Positions 21,038 to 28,292 of a DNA stretch of 28,292 nt are shown here, in pieces. Source of the stretch: Sperchopsis tessellata (lineage: Eukaryota; Arthropoda; Insecta; Coleoptera; Hydrophilidae); assembly GCA_033557685.1 (NCBI GenBank), contig JAWQRN010000573.1:1-28292 (forward strand), read 5' to 3'. Both the position numbers and the translations under genes were made by a program. The notes beneath the pieces were generated by a model. The model searched no databases, had not been told where the DNA came from, and saw only the letters and a list, made by a program, of their open reading frames with translations. Every line of letters begins with the position of its first letter. The stretch's first letter is position 1.

Positions 21038-21240
21038 CGTGATAGCTAGATCAAATTAGGGAAGCTACAATTAGACGGGAGTAGAGAGCTGTCAACTTCG
21101 CTGTTCATAGTAAACATCTTTAGAAACAGATTATTAGAGGTATGCCATAGGAGGATATGCGATATCTTAACTTTAGAGAATGGGTCCTGAAATGTTACAA
21201 TCTGAAGAGTGGTGTTCAAGATACGAAGCACTTGAGGCCG
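21038..21240 (-). pseudogene. LINE ORF2 extreme C-terminal fragment
   Basis: The minus-strand frame 21231-21046 reads MLRILNTTLQIVTFQDPFSK, VKISHILLWHTSNN and LFLKMFTMNSEVDSSLLPSN, then CSFPNLI. This resembles the tail of CR1/Jockey-type LINE proteins: an F-x-R-hh segment, then an L-hhhL-(Y/F)KhhxxxhDSxxLL box followed by hxVPxxxxR. It ends only about 130 bases upstream of the TM3 exon. Frame disruptions inside the expected RR motif show that it is decayed. The call rests on pattern recognition alone. Confidence 0.5.
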
Positions 21241-21373
21241 AATCCAATAATAAGCTTACAATTGTATATATTATGACTTAGGAAACACACATATTTTATA
21301 TTTTTTGAGATATACTTTTACTTATCATACAAACTTGATGAATTCAACTATAAAATAGTATCTATTTTTCCAG

Positions 21374-21467
21374 GAATATGATCTGAACAAAGGAATACTT
21401 TGCTATGTGTTGCTAGCGGTTGTTCTGTACTTCCGCCTAGTAAATTACACGTGGACGTTCATTGAAG
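21374..21467 (+). CDS. Class B GPCR exon: extracellular loop 1 and TM3
   Basis: The exon is preceded by ctatttttccag and followed by a GTATGT donor. It enters in phase 0 and leaves in phase 1. It encodes EYDLNKGILCYVLLAVVLYF and then RLVNYTWTFIEG. The Cys in GILCY is the conserved C3.25 that pairs with the loop-2 Cys. NY-W-x(2)-(I/V)EG is the class B TM3 signature, with W and E3.50 present. Loop 1 is very short, as in CRF/DH44-type receptors. The entry phase matches the TM2 exon exactly, and the exit phase matches the following exon. No stops or frameshifts are present. Confidence 0.9.
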
Positions 21468-21799
21468 GTATGTACATTATTATATTTATCAATTCTTTGT
21501 GGTTATGGGTGAAACGGTTGGCGCTTGTCAGATGTAGTGAAGCGCGAAAACAGACCTCTCTGTTACACATTCTGGTAATGTAGTTTTTAATACTACAAAT
21601 CAAATCAAATGATATCAAATCAAAAACAATGACTTGACCTCATTGAGTTTAAAGAAATATATACGCATCATTTACACATATCAATTCGAAAAATACCTCC
21701 TATTTCACATATAAAATGACGCCCTATTAAATTTAGTACATATTATAGGTTAAATGCATGTAACACAAACCGACTAATATTGGTACTCTGGTTTTTCAG
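21468..21799. other. Short intron between TM3 and ICL2 exons
   Basis: 332 bases, A+T-rich, with a short caaat-type tandem repeat near 21598-21625 and a tggtttttcag acceptor at its end. No other feature. Confidence 0.8.
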
Positions 21800-21880
21800 G
21801 TGTATACCTCTCAATACGTATAGTAAACCCACTGAAAGCAAAAACCATTAGGTTCAAAGTTTTAGTGGTCAATGGATGGA
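21800..21880 (+). CDS. Class B GPCR exon: end of TM3, intracellular loop 2 and start of TM4
   Basis: The exon follows tctggtttttcag and ends at GTAAGT. Joined to the previous exon it completes Gly (G|GT) and reads VYLSIRIVNPLKAKTIRFKV followed by LVVNGW. EG-VYL continues the TM3 motif. The basic loop (KAKTIRFK) is intracellular loop 2, which faces the G protein. GW is the conserved TM4 start with W4.50. It leaves in phase 1, in agreement with the next exon. The usual loop residues LVVxTF are IRIVNP here, so the receptor is divergent in the G-protein-facing loop. Confidence 0.9.
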
Positions 21881-22271
21881 GTAAGTTACAACTTCTGAAA
21901 TATGCGAAATTACCATATCAAGTGATTGTTTATGACGTCCTTACAACTGTGTACCTCCTCATACCACTTCCTCTCCCTCTCCTGTCATCAACCACATTCA
22001 TCCACATTCGAACACTTTTCTACAGTATCAATCTTTAGCTCTAGGCAAATATAATTATCATCGAAAACATCACATTGTTCATTAAAAAAAAAACGAGAAT
22101 TGACAGACATATTATGTGCACATACAAATGCGGCATTATAAGTAGGAAGTAATTGTAATTTACACGTATTATTAATATATATATTATATATCTGTGTAAA
22201 TATTTCCTTAGTTTGTTTTTCGTTTATGTATATTTCTGTGTTTTTCTGTGGCATATAGCATATGTTGCTGT
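21881..22271. other. Intron; possible continuation of the minus-strand LINE
   Basis: An 88-codon minus-strand open frame (22254-21988) adjoins the LINE N-terminal domain at 22272 but reads in another frame, and I do not recognise it. A small pyrimidine-rich stretch (cctctccctctcctg near 21971) is also present. No other feature. Confidence 0.4.
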
Positions 22272-22715
22272 CTATGTTGACTTTGTTCTTGTGTAGTGTC
22301 GTTTATTTATGTGTTTGATGTTGAGGTGTTTGTAGGTATCTTGTTTTATCCTGTCTAGTATTGGTTGTAGTATTCTATTGTTTTTGATAATTAAACGGTC
22401 TGGTCTGAAATTTTTGTTCTGTAAATGTACCAGTTCTGAATATATTTCTGTGAATATACGATATAGATCGGGTCTGTATCCAACAGTGATTGTGTCTGCT
22501 TGTGTAACTGTGTAGTAACAACGCATGAGATTTTTGTTTATTTCGTTACACCATTGCATACCTTGTCTTTGTTTTCCTGCTTTAGTGGTTACCGGTTGAG
22601 TCGAAAAAACATCTCTAGCAGGTTGATTATTATTGATATGAGGTAAACCAAATTGTTGTTGTTCGGCTCTACTTTGTTTGGATATCCCAGTGTTCACCCG
22701 CCTGTTCAGCGACAC
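22272..22715 (-). pseudogene. LINE ORF N-terminal (SANT/Myb-like) domain, well preserved
   Basis: A 147-codon minus-strand frame starts MSLNRRVNTGISKQSRAEQQ. After a Gln/Asn-rich linker it reads KAGKQRQGMQWCNEINKNLM and RCYYTVTQADTITVGYRPDL, then IIKNNRILQPILDRIKQ. The pattern K(R/Q)-x-MxW-x(2)-E(M/I)N-x(3)-(I/L)MR-x-Y(Y/F)-x(2)-T, followed by YR-x(2)-(L/M) and a (I/V)I-(K/R)xxx-(I/L) helix, is an N-terminal domain I associate with certain arthropod LINE polyproteins. It probably forms a three-helix DNA-binding fold. The expected endonuclease or RT does not follow at lower coordinates, so the copy is truncated. It lies antisense in the intron between the ICL2 and TM4 exons. Copies A and B (8826, 12642) may be the C-terminal end of the same class. 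Confidence 0.6.
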
Positions 22716-22757
22716 ACCACTAGCGGCTTGCGTGCTGCGTCATCCAACGCCAGCTCC

Positions 22758-22829
22758 ATATTATTATTATTATTATTATTACTTTTATTATTATGATGAT
22801 TATTATGGTTATTATTATCTGTTTAGGGT
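22758..22829. repeat. (ATT)n microsatellite, interrupted
   Basis: Perfect TTA/ATT units to about 22781, then decayed units with gat and ggt variants. It lies just upstream of the minus-strand LINE frame start. Confidence 0.92.
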
Positions 22830-23806
22830 AATAATATTAATATGATTTAATTTTAGCACTTATATTTTCTTACGAAAGAATGAATTTTCCTCAAAAATAT
22901 AAGAAATTCAAAGTTGATATGGCTGGAAGTGAAGGGGTTGAAAAAAAAATATTCACTTCAGATCCAGGGTTATCTGGGTAGCTTATTTTAAAATGAAGGC
23001 ACTTTATAGAATAATAAAGAGTTGTTAATGTATTAATTATGGGAAATGTGAATTACAATACACTTCCGTGTCATCAGTATTACGATAGGCGATGAAACCT
23101 CTCTAATCGGTCAATGATAGATATGTTGATAGGTCATGTCCCTCTTCGCCCACTTATATACATCAGAGAATGTTCAAAGAGATCATTGTCCAGAACATCT
23201 TAAATGGAGGACCAAAAGTGAACATTTTCATTACTTTTTTAAACTATAAAATAGAGTATGAGTTTTAATAGTGAGGCGATATTTTCATATACGAGTAGCA
23301 TTTTATTTTATTGTTTAAAAATGTAAATTACTATGGTTAGATGGAAGCATAGACGATTCCATTTCAATATCCACATGAATTATGTGTGTTACTCTTAGTT
23401 TATATTTTGAATTATATATTATTCTTGTTAATAAATACATAATTATATTATATTATGCATAAATGGTTCATCCATATATCCATATATCCATCTTCGCATA
23501 AATATAAGAAACACCTAACCACTTCCTCACCTTCCTCCAACAAATCAAACAAATTATTTTGTTTAAAGGTACCACTCACAATAAAATATTTATGCAACAG
23601 TGTTTAAATAAAGTCACTCACTTAAACTGGAGTTGGCAAATTAAATTTCATCTGTTGGAACGAGCAAGTGTGTCTATCAGGCAAGTTAAGGACTGAATTC
23701 CAGACACTGGGTGTGCTTAAATCTAGCATATTTCAGTTAAATTTGAATTTAATTAATTTATTATTGGAAAAGAGGAGAGTACTGAATAATTTATAATGTT
23801 TTTCAG
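22830..23806. other. Intron upstream of the TM4 exon
   Basis: A+T-rich. The only structure noted is a short tandem of tccatata units near 23471-23491. It ends in the acceptor context ataatgtttttcag. Confidence 0.55.
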
Positions 23807-23874
23807 GCGTAGCAGTAATATTTGTGCTGTGCTGGGGGATTGGGATATATATGGTCATGTCTCCGGATCAACAG
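23807..23874 (+). CDS. Class B GPCR exon: TM4
   Basis: The exon follows aatgtttttcag and ends at a GTGAGT donor. The first two bases complete a Ser codon with the A left by the previous exon. It then reads VAVIFVLCWGIGIYMVMSPD and QQ, leaving in phase 0. This is a hydrophobic helix of the right length to finish TM4 after NGW. Most class B receptors have GWGxP at this point, whereas here it is GWSVA, lacking the Pro. The following exon (extracellular loop 2 and TM5) should begin in phase 0, but no convincing candidate was found before the window ends. Confidence 0.87.
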
Positions 23875-24200
23875 GTGAGTCAATTAACCTCCACTTCTCT
23901 ATACATCTACTACTGCATTACTTTTTCAGTAATTCATGAACGTACTTTTTTCACAATCATTTATCTATTGAATATGTACGAATCTAGAATTTGATTGAGC
24001 TGTAAGATAGAAATATGACCCTACATTTCTACATTGAGCGTGGACTACTTCACTTTGAAAATAAAAATTAAACTCCAATACAAATGAGACTTGGTAAAGT
24101 AGTAGATTTTCTGTGTTGAAAATTCAAATACAACGTAGTTTTTGGCGTTATTTCAACTTGAGTTGAGTTAATCATGCACATAATATCATAGCGCACATTC
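23875..24200. other. Intron downstream of the TM4 exon
   Basis: A+T-rich sequence with no recognised element. Confidence 0.5.
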
Positions 24201-24204
24201 ACAT

Positions 24205-24390
24205 TAGAGAAATAGTGGAATGGTTTTTAGAGAATCAAGCGGTAAACCTCGAACGGCATACAATCCAGAAAACAAAGAACGGCTGAGAGAAACAATTCCT
24301 CAAAACCCAAAACCTATTCGTCAGCATTCAATAATATTATTTCTACTACACGAAAAAAGCTACATAAATCGAAGTTTCCTCCCAATCATA
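24205..24390 (+). pseudogene. Transposase-like helix-turn-helix relic
   Basis: Around the frame 24220-24441 the sequence reads SSGKPRTAYNPENKERLRET, then IPQNPKPIRQHSIIL. The sequence before it can be read as a helix (HSHIREIVEWFLE) in another frame. The pattern (R/K)PRT-x(3)-EN-x(2)-R(L/V)R-x(3)-x-(N/S)P-x(3)-(I/V)R(Q/R)H(A/S) is the N-terminal winged-helix segment found in mariner-related transposases and DUF4817-like proteins. No catalytic domain follows and no TIRs were seen. This is a small remnant at best. Confidence is limited by its length. Confidence 0.35.
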
Positions 24391-26230
24391 CTGCTATTGT
24401 ATAGGTGTCCCAAATTCATGTATCTACATCTTAAGAGATAGAGGATAAGTTTGAATTCGGTAATTTTGCAAATTCTAATAGGCAATATTAATAAACTAGC
24501 AAATGTGATCCGCATTCAATTGTTTTTTTTTTTTAAATTCAAGAGTTCGAAATTTTATGCTTATTTTGCTGTTCATTTCATCTCTATATTTACTTCCAGG
24601 GTTAGTAAATGAACCAAATAAATTACGATCTAACATTTTAAAATAATAATAAATTTAATAATAAAAAATATTCATGGAGATATACCTGTCTGGCCATTGT
24701 TGGATTACTAATTGAAATGTAACAAAATCTCTTCATTATTTTTAAAACATATTTTGACTATTTATATAGCTACTTCAGCGTCAACACACATAAAAATGAA
24801 TCTATATAACTATAAAATGATATTTGTGGTGTTTGGAGTCTAATATCAAAATTTTGATTATGTGTGATATATTATTCAAATCATAATAAAAAATTATACA
24901 AAATAACACGAAAACAAATGGTAGGGCCTTTTTTCAAATGAACTTAATAATGTTCCATAAAAGACGAAACTTTTTTTTGTAATTGTTGAATGATATATTT
25001 TATATATAATTGTATTTTTATTGTTGTATAGCATGGTATAAGGACATGAGCATGGTGGTCCCATTTTTCTTTAAATGGATATGTTATTAAGCAAAACTGT
25101 CACTAGTAGGCTAACAAAAATCCTTGTGAAATCCAAGAAAGACCTTTACACTTTCCAAAAGTTACTGCTTGGAGTGAAGTTTCAAAATATATGTTTACTA
25201 CATTTTTTGTTATAAACTAAGTAGTTTGTATTAACAGCTTCTTCACAAGTGTTAATTATTCAACCACAGATGATATCTGCTTGTCTTGTGGAACCTCTTC
25301 TTATTATTATTAATCTTATGTTCAGCCACTAGCATGTTGTTCTTGTTTATTTTCCATGATGGTGTTGTTCATGTGACGTTGACTGTCAGCTGTCTCTGTG
25401 GAACCTCTAGAGGTCTAAAGATCAGTATCTCTGATTATTTTCTGACACTGTCACCTTGCATGGGAGAAAACATCACAACTTCTTCTTATAACACAAATCC
25501 TTTCAAAAGATATTGGTCCTCTGGAAATTGGTTCTCCTAGTGGTCCCATATTATATTCTGGGCTAGGTTCCCCTCTTATGCAATTTGATCGCTTTCCTCT
25601 AATAGGTCCAATATCACATCTAAGTCCAAAATTTTTCAAAATTTGATTATACATTACCATATAGGAAAATATTGTAAAAAAATACGGTGGTACGCTTGAT
25701 AATTTATAAAAACAAATTTATATAACGAGAAGACAGTACATACGTACAGCAATAAATTAAAAAATAAACAAACTAGAAATTTGTTTAAAAAAACTCAACA
25801 TTTAAATATAAACATGAATGAATAAAAAAATTCTGGAATTAAATAAAAACAATTATATAAATATAAAAATAATGAATACAAATTAAACAAATAAACAACT
25901 ACAAGAACAAGCAAACAATTGAAAATTGAGAATCGCAGATCTACGAGATCGACGAGATCGACTTCGAAGCAGCGGACGCCGTTTATCTGAGGTAGAGTTG
26001 CCGGTGACTGTTCGTTTGCAGCGGCGAATGTACAGTGCAATTAAGTGATTCTTAGCCAATCATTTTAATAACCACTCGTTCGTAGTAGAAGAACTACCAA
26101 TTAGGTAGGAGGCAAAAAGTAGATCATTTAAAGTGGGGGCTGATTTCGTACTTTTAGATAAATTAAATGATGAGAAACCTACCTTCAACAAGTAATAAGT
26201 CAGGCTACATAGATTTAATAAGTAATAAGG
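24391..26230. other. Long A+T-rich stretch without recognised genes
   Basis: No supported coding sequence. The motif gtggaacctct occurs twice (about 25288 and 25399) in a G+C-richer block at 25245-25660, which has open frames on both strands of unknown nature. 25680-25920 is A-rich low-complexity sequence. At 25930-26040 a G+C-rich patch (ctacgagatcgacgagatcg) could be the start of the LINE that follows, since insect LINE leaders often begin in this style, but this is inference. Confidence 0.45.
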
Positions 26231-26234
26231 AATC

Positions 26235-27150
26235 CACTGTACATGTTAGTGTGATTCATCAAAATGTGCAATCTATTTGAAATTGCATTGACCCACTTAA
26301 AATCTTGCTAAATCAAAATCCAGATTGTTATTTTTATGTTTAACTGAACATTGGAAGTCAATTGATAAATTGAAATCAAACGTACTTAATAAAGACAAAC
26401 TGATGGCAAGTTTCTGCAGAACCAATGGTTCGTACGGTGGATCAGCTATATATTGTATATCTGATATACAGGAAAAGGTAAGAACGGATCTCATGAATTG
26501 TTCCCAGTGCTTCGTATTTGAGTGCAGCATTTTGTGTAGGTACGTTTGCCTTTGTTATTTTATCAATTTACCGCTAGCCTAATTATAGCGTGAATGAATT
26601 TTTATATCAATTGCAAAACGTGGTCACAATATTGTTTAATGGTTTGTTTGGCTGGTGATTTTAATATTAATATAAAATGTAACGATCAAAATACTTATAA
26701 TTTTTTCTCATTGCTGGCTTCATATGGGCTGCATCCGTCAGTTACCGAGTTTACTCGAATTGCCAAAATATCAAATAGTTGTATTGAGAACATCTTTACA
26801 AACTGCTAAAGCTATAAATATTTTGTCTTTGATAGCAATATTTCTGACCATACTTCTCAAAAACTTACATTCATTCAATGAAATTATCAAGAAAGGTAGT
26901 TACTAGCTGAAAAGAATTTATTACAATGAAAACAAATTTAATTTTAAATTATTATTAGCTCAACAAGATTGGCAAAACATATATGTCTGCTTTGACTGGG
27001 AGGTGAATGAACAACGAAATAATTTTATTTCAACATTTAAATTAGTTTTCAACGAGTGTTTCCATTTGAGAAAAGTTAACTGTAACGTAAGTAAAACTAA
27101 TTATTATTACTCTTGTCGGGAGGTGACTGAGTGTAAGAATCAACTCGATG
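26235..27150 (+). pseudogene. LINE relic: APE-type endonuclease and linker
   Basis: The relic starts near 26250 with HQNVQSI, a stop, then LKILLNQNPDCYFLCLTEHW (hhCLTEHW, the glutamate-containing second motif of APE endonucleases). It continues with KSIDKLKSNVLNKDKL and CRTNGSYGGSAIYC (GG turn). VCLAGDFNINIKCNDQ near 26650-26695 carries the catalytic GDFN. Next is SLLASYGLHPSVTEFTRIAK and SCIENIFTNC, then ISDHTSQKLT in another frame with the DH motif. Linker sequence follows up to NEQRNNFISTFKLVFNECF at 27003-27062. This is the Jockey/CR1-like type, different in sequence from the 3957-5470 relic. It ends before RT and is followed directly by a fragment of another LINE. Several frameshifts are present. 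Confidence 0.85.
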
Positions 27151-27212
27151 TGTTGTTATTGCTCAGTATATTTGATAACCACGCATGCATGTATGCACAA
27201 GAGCAAAAGTGA

Positions 27213-28234
27213 GAAACAACAAGTCAATAAATATGACATAGATAAAACTAAACTGTCCAGAAATACAGGAAAAATTTGCACGTGAAATTATGGCAAAGCT
27301 GGCAGAGCCTGACGACTGCTCACCAGCAAGACTATGGAACAATATCAAAACAAAAATATCAGAAGTATCGGCAATAGGGAAAAAGAAGACAACAAGAGTA
27401 AGCGGTTTTGACGAAGAATGTAAACAGGCTATTGAGGAAAGAAATATCGCACATACAATATATATAAAGTGGAGAACTAGAAAAAAAAGAGACGCTTTTG
27501 AGGAAACGAGGAAGGGAGCGAACAAGAAGTGTAGACGGAAGAAAAGAATCCACAAAAATGAAATAATAGAAACGATGGAGAGAGACCTCAAAGGAAACAA
27601 TGTAAGAGGAGCGTTACTTTTCCTTAAAAGGACTAAAATTCACATATCTGGGTGTGAAACTGTGCGTGGACGTGACAGAAGACAAAGAAATAGAAAGAAT
27701 AATAGTACAAGAAAATAAAACGTACTTTGCGCTCTCCCACATATTCCGGCCAAGAAACACCCATACAAATACAAAACTTAGAATATATAAGACACTCGTT
27801 AGACCTATAGCGAGCTGTGGTAGGCAAGTATGGATCCTAACTGAGAAAATGATAAGTAAGCTAAATATATTTTAGAGGAAAATTATAAAAAGATCTTAGG
27901 ACCAGTACATGAAAATGAAATCTGGAGGGTGAGAATTAACCACGAACTGCATCAGTGGTATAAATCAGCAGTCCTCACGTATTTTATTAAGGTGCAAAGA
28001 CTACAGTGGGCCGTACATGTTGTCAGAATGAAAGACAATACACTACCAAAATTAGAGCTGAACCGAAGAATGTATGGCAAAAGACCCGTCTAGAAACCGC
28101 GAAAACGATGAGAAGACTCTGTGAAGACCGATGCAACGAACATCCTGGAAGTACGTATTTGGAGAAGACCATCTGCGCATAGAAACGAATGGAGGCAAAA
28201 GTTACAGGAAGCGAAGGCTCAATTTGGGCTGTAG
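27213..28234 (+). pseudogene. LINE relic with the reverse transcriptase core deleted
   Basis: Positions 27213-27635 encode the segment between endonuclease and RT: CPEIQEKFAREIMAKLAEPD in part, then LWNNIKTKISEVSAIGKKKT, FDEECKQAIEERN and a long basic helix. At about 27636-27645 the frame jumps directly to the end of RT: FTYLGVKLCVDVTEDKEIER (equivalent to the FxYLG thumb motif), NKTYFALSHIF, and RIYKTLVRPIASCGRQVWIL with TEKMISKLNIF. Degenerate but readable sequence continues (LGPVHENEIWR-like, VQRLQWAVHVVRMKDN) to a clean end at NEWRQKLQEAKAQFGL and a TAG at 28232-28234. All RT catalytic motifs are absent. The flanking parts belong together in one family, so an internal deletion of roughly 1-1.5 kb is the simplest reading. 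The 3' UTR runs to the window edge. Confidence 0.82.
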
Positions 28235-28292
28235 TGCTATATGTTGATGAAATAACACTTGTCTCGTTTTAAATTAGTATGCAAGTGCTTCA

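Larger units (their letters stand above)
7193..23874 (+). other. Span of a class B GPCR gene seen as four exons
   Basis: Four exons (7193-7286, 21374-21467, 21800-21880, 23807-23874) are linked by phase-compatible introns of about 14.1 kb, 0.33 kb and 1.9 kb. Joined, they encode roughly 112 residues running from the end of intracellular loop 1 through TM2, TM3 and TM4. Class B receptors are plasma-membrane peptide-hormone receptors that signal mainly through Gs and cAMP. Conserved class B positions are all present: the TM2 His (H2.50) in CLRNSVH, the TM3 Cys (C3.25) in GILCYV, the Glu in WTFIEG (E3.50) and the TM4 Trp in NGW. The LRNSVH motif favours the CRF/DH44-receptor group. The 5' and 3' exons are missing from the window. 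Confidence 0.8.

Noticed and set aside
25267..25330. Possible TM5 exon of the GPCR after ccacag (reads ACLVEPLLIIINLMFS)
   Set aside because: Weak pyrimidine tract, a stop three codons later, no donor site and no loop-2 Cys-Trp motif.
27163..27600. 145-codon opposite-strand frame, rich in Phe, Leu and Ser
   Set aside because: It is the shadow of the purine-rich LINE coding region on the plus strand.
1..28292. tRNA genes, SINE A/B boxes, CRISPR-like arrays or bacterial operons
   Set aside because: Scanning for GGTTCGA-type B boxes, cloverleaf arms and spaced direct repeats gave nothing convincing.

Overview
This is an A+T-rich stretch of animal, most likely insect, chromosome. It lies inside one host gene whose long introns are filled with decayed transposable elements. 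The host gene is read from four short plus-strand exons (7193-7286, 21374-21467, 21800-21880, 23807-23874). Their splice sites are canonical and their phases fit one another. Together they encode transmembrane helices 2, 3 and 4 of a class B (secretin-family) neuropeptide GPCR. The TM2 motif CLRNSVHIQL and the TM3 motif NYTWTFIEGVYL point towards the CRF/diuretic-hormone-44 receptor group. The exons for the ectodomain, TM1 and TM5 to TM7 were not found and probably lie outside the window.

Layout. Positions 1-7192 are upstream intron or flank. They hold a near-perfect inverted repeat (107-312), a minus-strand Ty3/gypsy-type pol fragment (610-1338), a plus-strand LINE relic (3957-5470) and, directly against it, a minus-strand Jockey-type endonuclease relic (5470-6030). 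After the TM2 exon comes a 14-kb intron. Its plus-strand elements run from 8.8 to 17.3 kb: two 3'-end copies of one LINE family, a LINE ORF1, an RTE-like LINE with endonuclease and RT, a mariner with both ends and TA target sites (13058-14309), and a second RTE-like LINE with an apparent 0.45-kb insertion. A palindromic MITE (17697-18028) follows. Minus-strand relics then run from 19.0 to 21.2 kb: a LINE RT end, a Penelope-like GIY-YIG endonuclease and another LINE C-terminus. The TM3, ICL2 and TM4 exons follow, with a minus-strand LINE N-terminal domain between the last two. The right end carries a transposase-like helix-turn-helix relic and two plus-strand LINE relics; the last has lost its RT core.

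Every mobile element seen is broken by frameshifts, stops or truncation, and I saw no autonomous copy. No tRNA, rRNA, CRISPR array or bacterial-type operon was seen. I did not find a convincing new biological system. The points most worth checking are the dispersed GPCR exons, an orphan spliceable frame with a hydrophobic segment at 8093-8248, the very well-matched inverted repeat at 107-312, and several nested or deleted retroelement structures. All family assignments were made by reading translations by eye, without database searches.
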